From: a bacterium
GTDB taxonomy: Bacteria; SZUA-182; DTGQ01
Assembly: GCA_023512255.1 (NCBI GenBank)
Contig: JAILZY010000013.1
Location: 1-60,114 of the forward strand
DNA: 60,114 nt
Direction: 5' to 3'
The translations under genes were made by a program, and so were the position numbers. The notes beneath the pieces were generated by a model that was not told the origin of the DNA, did no database searches, and worked only from the letters and a program-made list of their open reading frames with translations. Below, in pieces: positions 45,173 through 54,419 of the stretch (positions are counted from its first letter, which is position 1; the number at the start of each line of letters is the position of its first letter).

Positions 45173-46084
45173 ATGGAGAAAGCCTCCCGACTGGCCCTTG
45201 GAACTGCTCAATTGGGGATGGCCTACGGAGTAGCCAATCGCCGGGGGCAGCCATCGCCTGACGAGGCTTGCCAAATTGTCTCTACCGCCCTTGACTGCGG
45301 AGTGAAAATCTTTGATACGGCTCAAAGCTACGGCCAAAGCGAATCGGTCCTGGGCAGATGCTTCCAATCCTTGGGAGTGCGTGGCGGGCAGGTAAAGGTT
45401 ATTTCCAAGCTGGATCCTGAGCTAAACTACCATGACCCATCGTGCTTGCGGGAAAGTGTTCTGGCTTCCCTGGACAGGCTTGGCCTTGATTCGCTCTACG
45501 GCCTGATGCTCCATCGGGCCTCCTGGTTGGCTGAATGGGACAAAGGGCTTGGGGAAAGCCTTGCTGAGCTAAAAAAACAGCGTCTGACTACCTTCTTAGG
45601 GGTTTCGGTCTATACACCGCAGGAAGCCCTCAATGCCCTGGCCATCGAGGGGATTGATTTGATTCAGGCTCCATTCAATATCTTTGATCGTCGACTGCTC
45701 TGCTCCGGGGCGCTTGAGCAAACCCAGGAAAGCGGAAAGCAGCTCTTTGTGCGCAGTATCTTTCTCCAAGGTCTGATCCTTATACCGAAAGAAAGCCTAC
45801 AGGAGCATCTTTCCTTCGCTAGGCCAGCCCTGGCTAGGCTTGAGGCCTTCTGCTCGGAGTATAGGCTAAATCGCCAGGAATTCGCCTTAGGCTATGCCTG
45901 GCAAAGGACAGATGAGGCGGCGGCAATTTTGGTCATTGGAGCTGAAAGCGCAGAGCAGGTCAGAGAGGATATCGAGCTTGTCTTGGAGCGGGCCAGCAGG
46001 CTCGATCCAAGGATATTGGATGCTTGGGATGCTCTTGAGCTTAAGGTCCCGCAAAAGTTGATTCACCCGCCCCTGTGGGGATAA
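45173..46084 (+). CDS. Aldo/keto reductase family protein
   Basis: The 303-residue NADPH-dependent reductase has the AKR barrel: LALGTAQLGMAYGVANRRG, the Asp and Tyr of FDTAQSYGQSE, the Lys of VISKLD and the His of LMLHRAS. All four catalytic residues are present. Similar reductases occur in nonulosonate and spore-coat sugar clusters, where their substrate is unclear. ATG 45173 has AGGA 8 bases upstream; the open frame reaches 45122 through a duplicated AGTACGATAATAAGC stretch. Its last codons overlap a degenerate tandem repeat. Confidence 0.85.
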   Translation: MEKASRLALGTAQLGMAYGVANRRGQPSPDEACQIVSTALDCGVKIFDTAQSYGQSESVLGRCFQSLGVRGGQVKVISKLDPELNYHDPSCLRESVLASLDRLGLDSLYGLMLHRASWLAEWDKGLGESLAELKKQRLTTFLGVSVYTPQEALNALAIEGIDLIQAPFNIFDRRLLCSGALEQTQESGKQLFVRSIFLQGLILIPKESLQEHLSFARPALARLEAFCSEYRLNRQEFALGYAWQRTDEAAAILVIGAESAEQVREDIELVLERASRLDPRILDAWDALELKVPQKLIHPPLWG

Positions 46085-46350
46085 AGAAAAGGCACGGATG
46101 TAGGCACTGATATGAGCACCAGATGTGGGCACCAGCACTAAGGTGGGCACCGGCATCTTGCCGGTGCCATCTGACCCTGGGGTGGATAAAGAAAAAAGGG
46201 CTCAAAAAAACCAGGTATGGTTGACTTATAACACCCACCCCTGGGGGATAAAGACAAAGCTTATAACACTTATCTAGGGGTAAAGATAACATCTGCCGCT
46301 GGGTAAGATAAAGATAACACCCGCCCCTGGGGGGATAAAGAAAAGAGTAC
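46064..46350. repeat. Degenerate tandem repeat, about 28-30 bp units
   Basis: At least five partial units of CACCCGCCCCTGGGGGGATA followed by AAGAAAA are spread from the end of the reductase gene to the cytidylyltransferase gene. Each has a CCCCTGGGG core. A separate perfect hairpin, GGCACCGGCA/TGCCGGTGCC with loop TCT, sits at 46146-46168. Confidence 0.75.
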
Positions 46351-46361
46351 AACAGCGACTT

Positions 46362-47174
46362 ATGAAAACCGTAGCTATTATCCAGGCCCGGATGGGATCG
46401 AGCCGGCTTTTCGGCAAGGTGCTTCGGGATATTCTGGGAAAACCCATGCTCTGGTATATCGTAGAGCGGCTCAGGTCCATAACTGAGATCAATAAGATTA
46501 TCGTGGCCACCTCACAGCATGAGACTGATGAGGCTATCGCCCACTTCTGTCAAGCTCATGGTCTGGCCTGCTTTCGGGGGAGTCAGACCGATGTTCTCGA
46601 CCGCTTCTATCAGGCGGCCAAAAGCGAGCAACCCGAGGCAGTCATTCGGATAACCGGCGACTGTCCGCTCATTGATCCGCAGCTGATCAGAAGGCTGCTG
46701 CTCATGTTTATCGAATCAAACAGCTTTGATCATCTCGGCCTAGCCACTGGGGCCGGTGTGGCCAATGATGAATTTGCCCAGGGGAGATTCCCAGATGGTC
46801 TTGACGCTGAGGTGATCCGCTTCAGTGCCCTTGAGCTGGCCTGGCTGGAAGCCAAAGATCCGCTTGAGCGGGAGCACGTTACCCCATTTATCTGGAAGCA
46901 CCCTGAGCGGTTTCGGGTGGGCTGCCTGGCCAGTGAAAAGGATTTCTCCGCGTTGCGCTTGACGGTTGATAACGGTGAAGACCTTGAGCTGATCAGGGAA
47001 ATCTACCGCGGCCTCTACCATCAAAACCCTTGCTTTGGGCTGGCCGAAGTGGTCGATTATCTGGACCAAAACCCTGCACTTAGGGAGAAAAACGCCCGAT
47101 TTATCGGCCAGGAAGGGTATGAGGCTTTCTGGCCACAGAAGGGAGAAAATTATAAAAAATTTCCAATCAATTAA
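46362..47174 (+). CDS. SpsF/PseF-like cytidylyltransferase
   Basis: The 270-residue protein belongs to the CMP-sugar synthetase-like family (IIQARMGSSRLFGKVL, LRDILGKPMLWYIVERL, RITGDCPLIDP). It probably activates the nonulosonic acid with CTP, the last cytosolic step before transfer to flagellin. The family also includes SpsF of spore coats, so CMP-sugar production is likely but the exact sugar is not shown. It begins just after a run of degenerate repeats. Confidence 0.88.
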   Translation: MKTVAIIQARMGSSRLFGKVLRDILGKPMLWYIVERLRSITEINKIIVATSQHETDEAIAHFCQAHGLACFRGSQTDVLDRFYQAAKSEQPEAVIRITGDCPLIDPQLIRRLLLMFIESNSFDHLGLATGAGVANDEFAQGRFPDGLDAEVIRFSALELAWLEAKDPLEREHVTPFIWKHPERFRVGCLASEKDFSALRLTVDNGEDLELIREIYRGLYHQNPCFGLAEVVDYLDQNPALREKNARFIGQEGYEAFWPQKGENYKKFPIN

Positions 47175-47545
47175 ATTTCAATTAGTTAAATATTTAAATA
47201 AACATATGTCGAATTCAAGTTTACAAAAATTATCAACATTATATAAAAATTGTTGTTAACATGGCCTTTGGTCCCCTTTTTCTTTGGCTTTAAATACTTT
47301 GGCTTTGAATATTTAAGTTAATTTTACCAAGATTGGGGAAGGTAGTGGTCTTTTCGCTAACAAAGTGCGCAAGCTGGGCGGACCTAAGGTCCGCCCATAC
47401 AATTGATTATCTACCCCCTAGAATTGATTGGGTAATTGGCTCTGCTCTTGCACTTGGCGAAAGAACCATTGGCGAGAAAACCACTTAGCTATATCAAGCT
47501 CATGTTTTATGAGGACTAATTATAATTTCTCTCTGGTTAAATTCT
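47175..47545. other. Spacer with a MITE-like copy
   Basis: No gene is visible in these 371 bases. Besides the MITE-like copy at 47345-47484 there is a doubled CTTTGGCTTT(A/G)AATA near 47283-47312. Confidence 0.6.
47345..47484. repeat. MITE-like element, copy 5 (orientation B, 140 bp)
   Basis: Ends GTGGTCTTTTCGCTAA and a right end that appears twice (GCGAAAGAACCA, then GCGAGAAAACCAC). The middle has a perfect palindrome GGGCGGACCT/AGGTCCGCCC. An AATTGATT block is also doubled, which explains the greater length. Confidence 0.88.
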
Positions 47546-48868
47546 ATGGGCAAAGGACAAGAGCTTTATAAAAGAGCAAAAAAACTTATCCCTGGCGGCA
47601 CACAACTGCTGTCTAAAAGACCCGAGATGTTTCTCCCCGATCAGTGGCCAGCTTATTATTCTAGGGCCAAAGGGGTGCAGGTCTGGGACCTTGATGGCCG
47701 CAGCTACACGGACATGAGCATCATGGGCGTTGGAGCCTGCATTCTTGGCTATGCGGATCCGGACGTCGATGCCGCGGCTCACCGGGCCATTGATTGCGGC
47801 ACGCAGTGCACGCTCAACTGCCCTGAGGAGGTAGAGCTGGCCGAGCTGCTTCTTGAGCTTCACCCTTGGGCTGAGATGGTCCGCTATGCCCGCACGGGAG
47901 GCGAGGCTGCGGCCATAGCCATTCGACTTGCTCGCGGGGCCACAGGCAGGGACAAGGTGGCTATCTGCGGCTATCATGGCTGGCATGACTGGTATCTGGC
48001 GGCCAACCTTGGCGATGGCTCAGCCCTTGATGCGCAACTTCTCCCTGGGCTTGAGCCGGCAGGAGTGCCAAGGGCACTAAGAGGCTCAGCTCTCACCTTC
48101 CCCTACGGGGATAGGGAAAGCTTTGAGCGGCTGGCGGCCGAACATGGCCAGTCTCTTGCGGCTATTATCATGGAGCCTGCCCGCGGGCATGAGGCTTCGC
48201 TGGATTTTTTGAAAGGCATTCGGGCAAAAGCTCAGCAGCTTGGTGCAGTTTTGATCTTCGATGAAATCACCTCCGGCTTTAGGATGTGCTGCGGCGGGAT
48301 TCATCTGCGGTATGGAGTTGAGCCTGATCTGGCTGTTTTCGCCAAGTCAATGAGTAACGGCTATCCAATGGCTGCTGTTGTGGGGCGGCGAGAGGTCATG
48401 GAGGTAGCTCAAAGAAGCTTCATCAGCAGTACGAACTGGACCGAGCGCATCGGCCCAGCCGCGGCCCTAGCCACGATTCGCAAATATCGCCGCTGTCAGG
48501 TCGATGAGCATATTATCCATATTGGTAGCCAAATGCAGAGCCTGTGGTGGAATCTATCCGATGAAACTGGCCTTGCCATCCGGGTTGGCGGCCTGCCTAC
48601 GCTGAGCCATTTTGAGATCAAGGGGGTTGAGGGAAATGACCCGCTGGCTCTTCGGACCCTGTTTACTCAACTTATGCTGGAGCGTGGGTATCTGGCCTGG
48701 TGCCAGTTCAAGCCAAGCTATGCCCACAGGCAGGAGCACCTTGCGGCCTACAGAATTTCCTGCCGCGAGGTCTTTGCCATTATTCATCGGGCTATCGAGC
48801 AAAGAACCGTAGCCAAGATGCTGAAAGGGCCGATCAGCCACGCCGGATTCAGACGCCTAGTGAGCTAA
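47546..48868 (+). CDS. Class III aminotransferase, glutamate-1-semialdehyde aminomutase-like
   Basis: The 440-residue PLP enzyme resembles glutamate-1-semialdehyde 2,1-aminomutase (IPGGTQLLSKRPEMF, YARTGGEAAAIAIRLAR, YHGWHDWYLA, IFDEITSGFR) with the PLP lysine in FAKSMSNGYP. In a sugar cluster it is more likely a sugar or keto-acid aminotransferase than a haem enzyme. It lies between the cytidylyltransferase and PseG genes, with repeat elements on both sides. Its stop codon TAA coincides with the edge of the next repeat. The substrate is not known. Confidence 0.85.
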   Translation: MGKGQELYKRAKKLIPGGTQLLSKRPEMFLPDQWPAYYSRAKGVQVWDLDGRSYTDMSIMGVGACILGYADPDVDAAAHRAIDCGTQCTLNCPEEVELAELLLELHPWAEMVRYARTGGEAAAIAIRLARGATGRDKVAICGYHGWHDWYLAANLGDGSALDAQLLPGLEPAGVPRALRGSALTFPYGDRESFERLAAEHGQSLAAIIMEPARGHEASLDFLKGIRAKAQQLGAVLIFDEITSGFRMCCGGIHLRYGVEPDLAVFAKSMSNGYPMAAVVGRREVMEVAQRSFISSTNWTERIGPAAALATIRKYRRCQVDEHIIHIGSQMQSLWWNLSDETGLAIRVGGLPTLSHFEIKGVEGNDPLALRTLFTQLMLERGYLAWCQFKPSYAHRQEHLAAYRISCREVFAIIHRAIEQRTVAKMLKGPISHAGFRRLVS

Positions 48869-48973
48869 GGGGTCTCTTCGCTAAGTAAATATACTTTAAA
48901 CGATAATCTATTAAGGTCAAAACCTTAAAGATTGGCCTTTAGTTAGTGATTACATACCTGGCGAGGAAACCAC
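48869..48973. repeat. Diverged MITE-like element
   Basis: The ends (GGGGTCTCTTCGCTAAG and TGGCGAGGAAACCAC) match the family and TAA flanks both, but the inside is unrelated, with a TTAAGGTC/AACCTTAA inverted pair. It abuts copy 6. Confidence 0.65.
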
Positions 48974-48976
48974 TAA

Positions 48977-49092
48977 GTGGTCTTTTCGCTACCAAAGCGC
49001 GCAAGCTGCGGCGGCACAAGGTCCACGAGCTACAATTGATAGCATAATTGATCTGCTGCGCACTTGGGTTATGCACTTAGCGAAAGAACCAC
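48977..49092. repeat. MITE-like element, copy 6 (orientation B, 116 bp)
   Basis: Ends GTGGTCTTTTCGCTAC and TTAGCGAAAGAACCAC with TAA on both sides. It is very similar to copy 2 inside (CGGCGGCACAAGGTCCAC). Confidence 0.9.
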
Positions 49093-49128
49093 TAAGGGTG
49101 AGTTAAAAAGAAGCTGGAGCAAAGTCTT

Positions 49129-50373
49129 TTGAGCAGAAAATCTGTTTTGATTCGCTGCGATGGGGCATCTGAGATCGGCCTTGGCCACCTGGTCCGCTGT
49201 CTGGCCCTGGCTGATGAATTTAGCCGAAGGCATAATATTTGTGCTGCCTTTGCCATGCGCCACTCTCCCCTAGCCTTTGAGATGGTGCGACAGAGAGGGT
49301 ATAGGGTTTTTACCCCGCAAGAGCAGAATGGCCTTGCTACTGGCTTGAAGCCAATGGCTGGAAACACTTTTGCCCCGCAAGACCCGCAAGAGCAGAACGG
49401 CCAGGATAGCCAAGATAGCCAGCCCAGATGTTCTCCATTAGCGGGGGTGAATAAAAACACTACCCTTCCCACATCCTTCACGTTGAGAGAGGGGGATAGG
49501 AGAAACATCTGTGGCCATCAGCGGCAGCCGGATGCCCTTGCCTTTGGCCGCTGGCTTGAGGAAGCAATCAGCCAGATCAATGCTGGAGCCCTAATCTTGG
49601 ATGTGCGGGATGAGCTGCCTGGGCAAGTAGTCAATGAGCTGCGCCAGCAGGGAATAGTGACCGTAGTCCTGGATGATCCGAGCGAGCGAAGGCTCTATGC
49701 AGACCTAGCCTTCTATCCGCCGGTGCCTCAGGTGCAGCGCCTTGATTGGAGCGGATTCTGCGGCCAGGTATATATAGGCTGGGAGTGGGTGGTGCTGCGG
49801 CCCGAAATCGCTCACTATCTGCCGCGGCCACATTCCCCATCTCATCGTCCGCATCCTCTGGTGCTAGTAACCATGGGCGGAAGCGACCCTTGTGGGCTGA
49901 CCCTCCTGGCCGCTCGTGGGCTTGATCTTCTGACTGAAGAGTTTGAAACCGTTTTGGCTCTAGGACCAGCCTTTAAGCAGCGGGAGGCCCTCGAGACCCT
50001 GCTCTCTAGAGCGCGGCGCAAAATGGCCGTGCAATGGCCAGGCGATAAGCTTTTTGACCTAATGGAGCAGGCTGATCTAGCCATCGTTTCATTCGGAGTT
50101 ACGGCCTATGAGCTGGCTGCCCTGGGTGTGCCGGCTATTTACTTGTGCCTAACCAAAGACCATGCTGAATCAGCCAAAGCGCTGGTCGAGGCTGGCTTTG
50201 GCCAAAGCTTGGGCCTATTCAGCCAAGTGAGCGAGAACGCGCTGGCTGAGGCAGTCAGGGAATTTTTAACCGCAAAAGCTGCCGGCAAGACCACGACAAC
50301 AGCCGCTCGGCGCCTGATTGATGGCCGGGGAGCTGAGAGAGTCGCTCGGCTGGTGGCTGAGAGGCTCTGCTGA
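49129..50373 (+). CDS. pseG: PseG-like UDP-sugar hydrolase with internal insertion
   Basis: PseG removes UDP from UDP-2,4-diacetamido-2,4,6-trideoxy-beta-L-altrose, the substrate of PseI. The GT-B-like protein has IRCDGASEIGLGHLVRCLALA at the start (split here as two motifs), LVTMGGSDPCGLT and the late SFGVTAYELAALGVP. Family members are about 300 residues or a little longer; this one has 414 because residues of about 62-130 are a low-complexity insert with repeats such as PQEQNG and QDSQDSQ. Start TTG 49129 has TGGAG 10 bases upstream. Confidence 0.87.
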   Translation: MSRKSVLIRCDGASEIGLGHLVRCLALADEFSRRHNICAAFAMRHSPLAFEMVRQRGYRVFTPQEQNGLATGLKPMAGNTFAPQDPQEQNGQDSQDSQPRCSPLAGVNKNTTLPTSFTLREGDRRNICGHQRQPDALAFGRWLEEAISQINAGALILDVRDELPGQVVNELRQQGIVTVVLDDPSERRLYADLAFYPPVPQVQRLDWSGFCGQVYIGWEWVVLRPEIAHYLPRPHSPSHRPHPLVLVTMGGSDPCGLTLLAARGLDLLTEEFETVLALGPAFKQREALETLLSRARRKMAVQWPGDKLFDLMEQADLAIVSFGVTAYELAALGVPAIYLCLTKDHAESAKALVEAGFGQSLGLFSQVSENALAEAVREFLTAKAAGKTTTTAARRLIDGRGAERVARLVAERLC

Positions 50374-50388
50374 GGGGGCGGGTATTGC

Positions 50389-51372
50389 ATGAGCGTAGGG
50401 GAGGATTCAATGTCCGCTGAAGTGAGCAGATCTACAAGGCCTGCTGAGCTTCGTGAGTGGCAGGAGCATAAGGGGCCGATGCTTGATACCATCAATGGTT
50501 TTGAAGTGATTAACTGCCAAAGATGCGGATTCAGCCACATCCTGCCGATCCCAACGACTGAGGAGCTTGAGCGCATCTATCGCCAGGAATACTATACAGT
50601 GGAAAAGCCACACTATCTTGAGCGGCACAGGGAGGACCTTGACTGGTGGAATCTAGTCTATGAAAGACGCTATAGGCTGTTTGAAAAATTACTGCCACCT
50701 CACCGAAGGCGTATCCTGGATGTAGGCTCAGGTCCTGGCTTCTTTTTACTCTATGGCCAACAGCGGGGCTGGGAGACGCTTGGAATTGAGCCTTCAGCTC
50801 AGGCCGCAGCCGCAAGCCGCCAGATGGGACTTAAGATTATCGAAGGGTTTCTGGACCGCTCCATCTTTGAGCAGCCTGCCACCCGAAGCCTTCTTGCCAG
50901 GTTCGATGTAGTTCATCTTCAGGAGGTTTTAGAGCATATCCCCGATCCTGTCGGTATGCTAGAGCTCATCTACAACCACCTCCTAAATCCCGGTGGATTG
51001 TTGTGCGTGGTTGTGCCGAATGATTATAATCCCCTCCAGGAGATTCTTTCTAAGTTTCTGAATTATCAGCCCTGGTGGTTAGCTCCGCCGCACCACATCA
51101 ACTATTTTTGCTTCGAGTCTGTGGAGCGCTGCATCCGAGCCGCGGGTTTCACTCCCCTCCACCTGGAAGCGACCTTCCCGATGGAGATCTTTCTCCTGAT
51201 GGGAGAAAACTACGTAGGAAATGATCCTGTTGGCCGAAGGGTACATGGGATGAGAAAATCTCTTGAGCTTAACCTTGCAGCCGCAGGGGCCGAGGAGCTA
51301 TTATCTGAATTCTATTCGGCTTTGGCCAGCCGCGGCCTTGGCCGTGAGTGCCTGGTGGTGGCAGCCCGCTAG
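50389..51372 (+). CDS. Class I SAM-dependent methyltransferase
   Basis: The 327-residue protein has a short N-terminal CxxC motif (NCQRCGFSHILP), a linker and a methyltransferase domain: motif I ILDVGSGPGFFL, an acidic LGIEPS, and LQEVLEHIPDP with LLNPGGLLCVVVPN. This arrangement is typical of methyltransferases in glycan clusters that modify sugars or chain ends. ATG 50410 has a better ribosome site (GGGGAGG, 5-base spacing) than ATG 50389. The target is unknown. Confidence 0.87.
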   Translation: MSVGEDSMSAEVSRSTRPAELREWQEHKGPMLDTINGFEVINCQRCGFSHILPIPTTEELERIYRQEYYTVEKPHYLERHREDLDWWNLVYERRYRLFEKLLPPHRRRILDVGSGPGFFLLYGQQRGWETLGIEPSAQAAAASRQMGLKIIEGFLDRSIFEQPATRSLLARFDVVHLQEVLEHIPDPVGMLELIYNHLLNPGGLLCVVVPNDYNPLQEILSKFLNYQPWWLAPPHHINYFCFESVERCIRAAGFTPLHLEATFPMEIFLLMGENYVGNDPVGRRVHGMRKSLELNLAAAGAEELLSEFYSALASRGLGRECLVVAAR

Positions 51373-51430
51373 TGTCAGCGTTAACGATATGTTTTATCAA
51401 ACCAAATCAGACTGAACGGATGTGTGATAT

Positions 51431-52306
51431 ATGAGCTTGAAGACCCAACCCTTTTTCATTGTTTCCAGTGGCCGCTCAGGTACCCAGATGATGGAAAAGC
51501 TCTTGAGCGTTTTCCCTGAGGTTGAAATCTACCATGAATACCTGTGTACCCATGTACAACCATTAGCGGTGCGATATTACATGGGACTGGCTTCACTCGA
51601 TGAAGTATGTGAAAATCTAGCCAGACTCCACGGCCGCGCTGTCTACTATAGCCCCTGTAGGCTATGGGGAGATTCATCAAACAAACTGTCCTGGCTTATC
51701 GAAGGGCTAAATATCCTTTTCCCAACCGCTAAGTTCATCCACCTAGTGCGTGATGGGCGAAAAGTTGTCAGCTCTTTTTATCACAAACTCGCTGCCGAGT
51801 GTTATGATGACCGCAGCACCGCTATTCTTCAGGCCTATGTGGACGACCCTGTCAGGCATCCGGCTCCGCCGCCTGAAAAAAAATACTGGTGGAATCTTCC
51901 CCGCCCCGGCAGCCCTCTGGCTGAAGATTTCCGCCGCTATAGTCAATTTGAGCGAATATGTTTCCACTGGGGTGAGGTCAATCGGTTCATCCTGGATAAA
52001 CTCAAACTGATCGACCCTAGTCGAAAGCGTACTTACAAGCTCGAAAATCTGGTTTCAGATCGCAGGTGGCTGGCCGATATGCTGGATTTTTTGGATCTTC
52101 CTTATCAGGATGAGCTGTTTAACATGCTAAAGCGGCCCCACAACGTCAACGTACCAGAAGATCACCTGCTGACCGAGGAGCAGAAAAGTACTCTTATGGC
52201 TATAGCCGGCGACATGATGCGCTATTTTGGCTATGACCAGACTGAAGAGTACCGGATGGTCTATGAAAACAAACCGCCGCACCACAGCCCTGGGGGTGAA
52301 TCGTAG
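51431..52306 (+). CDS. Sulfotransferase family protein
   Basis: The 291-residue protein has both PAPS-binding motifs: SSGRSGTQMMEKLL (5'-phosphosulfate loop) at residues 12-25 and FIHLVRDGRKVVSSF (3'-phosphate site) near 97. It would move sulfate from PAPS to a hydroxyl or amino group, probably of a sugar in this cluster. Sulfation in a nonulosonate cluster is uncommon. No PAPS synthesis gene is in the window. Confidence 0.85.
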   Translation: MSLKTQPFFIVSSGRSGTQMMEKLLSVFPEVEIYHEYLCTHVQPLAVRYYMGLASLDEVCENLARLHGRAVYYSPCRLWGDSSNKLSWLIEGLNILFPTAKFIHLVRDGRKVVSSFYHKLAAECYDDRSTAILQAYVDDPVRHPAPPPEKKYWWNLPRPGSPLAEDFRRYSQFERICFHWGEVNRFILDKLKLIDPSRKRTYKLENLVSDRRWLADMLDFLDLPYQDELFNMLKRPHNVNVPEDHLLTEEQKSTLMAIAGDMMRYFGYDQTEEYRMVYENKPPHHSPGGES

Positions 52307-52360
52307 CCGGCTTTGATATGAGCTTTGATATTATTTGATTTGATAAGAGGAGCAATGGTT

Positions 52361-53575
52361 ATGGAGAGCAAAGAGAGAAGCTCATCTTGCGATCTATGCG
52401 GCAGCAGTAAACTGAGACCTGTATATCAGCCAACAAAGAGTGTGCGGGGGCTGACGGTTTTCTTGTGTCAAGAATGCGGTCTGGTCCAGAGCCTGCCTCG
52501 TATTGATCATGTCGCTTCAAGGCAAGTGAGAGTATCGGCAGGTGCAGACTGGGGGAATATCCGCTATGGCAAGGGATTCAGAGCACAGAAGGCTCTTAGG
52601 CTTTTAGCCGCAGTCTGTGATCTTAAAACCATCGGCCACTGTCTGGATGTGGGAGCTAACCGTGGCTCTTTTGCCCTCCTCCTCCATGAGATTGCTCCCT
52701 GGGTCAGGATATTGGCGGTTGAGCCTGACACTAAGGTTGTTACTAACTGGGTACATACTTCTGGAATTGAACCTATTCTTGAGCGCATCGAGCAAGTAGC
52801 CCTGCCCAAAGAGCAATTCGATCTTGTTCATTGCAGTCATACTCTGGAACATCTAGGCTCACCCCACAAGACCCTGATTCAGCTAAAAGAGGCGATGAAA
52901 CCAGAAGCTGTTTTGTTGATCGAGGTTCCTAACCTAAATTTCATTGGCCGCAGCGATGTAGTGGAAGAGTGGTTTATAGATAAACATCTCTATCATTTTT
53001 CTCTACAAACACTTCATGAATATCTGCGGCTAACAGGCTTTCGGGTGGTTGATACCCTGATTGATGAAGAAGATATTACGGTTATTGCTCGGCGAGTCGA
53101 ATCTGAAATCGACAGCCTCTGCCAAGCAGGTCAAAAGCATAACCTAATATCGGCCAGCTTTGATTTGATCAGACAGTATCAGGCCACTATCCAAGCAAAC
53201 CGGATGGCCCTGAAGCAGACCGTGCGATTTATCCATGAGCAAGCACGGTCTAAGCGGGTGGTCATATGGGGTGCAGGCCGAATTTTTGATAGCCTGGTAG
53301 AGTATGGTCAACTTCGGGCATCTCTGCTGGCAGGAGTTGTGGATAAGTACCTGGTCGATTTTGTGGATACGGTTCATGGCTGTCCCCTACTGAGTCCGGT
53401 AAAACTGCCAGAGCTTGCCCCTGATCTGGTCATTATTGCTTCGCGCAGCTTCTTCGAAGAGATAAAAAAAGAGCTTTTAACCCTGTATCCTGGCTGTAGT
53501 CTTCTTAGCCTTGACGACCTTCTGGTCACTTCACTAAGGAGCCCCGAAAAGCAGATGGGGATGTTGAGGAGATGA
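52361..53575 (+). CDS. C-methyltransferase-like protein with zinc motif
   Basis: The protein of about 405 residues has an N-terminal zinc-binding-like motif (CDLCGSSKL ... LCQECGLVQSLP), a SAM domain (HCLDVGANRGSFALL, VHCSHTLEHLGSP, LLIEVPNLNF) and a C-terminal Rossmann-like domain (VVIWGAGRIFDSLVEYG). This three-part plan is that of sugar C-methyltransferases such as TylCIII-type enzymes. ATG 52361 has AGGAG 8 bases upstream. It ends 4 bases before a transketolase gene, so the two are in one operon. Confidence 0.85.
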   Translation: MESKERSSSCDLCGSSKLRPVYQPTKSVRGLTVFLCQECGLVQSLPRIDHVASRQVRVSAGADWGNIRYGKGFRAQKALRLLAAVCDLKTIGHCLDVGANRGSFALLLHEIAPWVRILAVEPDTKVVTNWVHTSGIEPILERIEQVALPKEQFDLVHCSHTLEHLGSPHKTLIQLKEAMKPEAVLLIEVPNLNFIGRSDVVEEWFIDKHLYHFSLQTLHEYLRLTGFRVVDTLIDEEDITVIARRVESEIDSLCQAGQKHNLISASFDLIRQYQATIQANRMALKQTVRFIHEQARSKRVVIWGAGRIFDSLVEYGQLRASLLAGVVDKYLVDFVDTVHGCPLLSPVKLPELAPDLVIIASRSFFEEIKKELLTLYPGCSLLSLDDLLVTSLRSPEKQMGMLRR

Positions 53576-53579
53576 GCTT

Positions 53580-54419
53580 ATGGACAAAGATGAAAAAGAG
53601 CAACTTGAGCGGCTAGCAGCCGAGCTGAGAAAGTATATCGTGATTATGAACTGTTATGCAGGCTCAGGGCATCCAGGGGGAGCCCTTTCGGCGGCTGATA
53701 TCGTAGCCTATCTGTTCCATAAGGAACTCAATTTTTCTCCAGCTAACTACCAGGATCCTAATCGAGACCGATTCATTCTATCAAAAGGGCACTCCTGCAT
53801 GGTCTTATATGCTGCCCTAGCCCAGAAGGGATTTTTCAGCACTGAAGAATTCAAGAAATTACGCCGCATAGATGGCATGCTGCAAGGGCATCCAGACCGC
53901 CTGAAGACGCCAGGGGTGGAGTTTAGCTCTGGCTCTCTGGGGCAGGGGTTTTCCTTTGCCCTAGGGGTAGCTTTGGGAGGAAAGCGGGCTGGCCTCGACT
54001 TTCGGGTCTATGTCCTGCTAGGTGATGGAGAACTTAATGAAGGCCAGGTTTGGGAAGGGTTTATGTTCGGTGCCCACTATCGGCTGGATAATCTGGTGGC
54101 GATCATAGATTACAATAAATTCCAGAGCGACGATTTGACCAGCAATATCACCTCTCTTGAGCCTTTGCACGATAAGCTGGCCTCATTCGGCTGGCAGGTA
54201 GTGGAAATCAATGGCCATGATTTTCTAGACCTTGAGCAGGCCTTCTCCCAGGCCCGCAAGACCAAGGGTAAGCCATCGGTTATCGTGGCCCATACGGTCA
54301 AGGGAAAGGGAATTTCATTTATGGAAAACAATCCGAAGTGGCACGGCAGCCTGGCTCCTGTGGGGGCGGAAAGACACCGTGCCTTGCGGGAGTGCGGCTG
54401 TGAGGACCTTAGGCTATGA
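53580..54419 (+). CDS. Transketolase, N-terminal subunit, copy 2
   Basis: This 279-residue half of a second split transketolase binds the pyrophosphate of TPP: SGHPGGALSAAD, LSKGHSCMVLYA, GDGELNEGQVWEG and IIDYNKFQ. It is clearly related to the copy at 18638 but differs in many residues. Its place between a C-methyltransferase and an SDR suggests a task in sugar synthesis for the glycan, for example adding a two-carbon unit. This role is inference. Confidence 0.92.
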   Translation: MDKDEKEQLERLAAELRKYIVIMNCYAGSGHPGGALSAADIVAYLFHKELNFSPANYQDPNRDRFILSKGHSCMVLYAALAQKGFFSTEEFKKLRRIDGMLQGHPDRLKTPGVEFSSGSLGQGFSFALGVALGGKRAGLDFRVYVLLGDGELNEGQVWEGFMFGAHYRLDNLVAIIDYNKFQSDDLTSNITSLEPLHDKLASFGWQVVEINGHDFLDLEQAFSQARKTKGKPSVIVAHTVKGKGISFMENNPKWHGSLAPVGAERHRALRECGCEDLRL

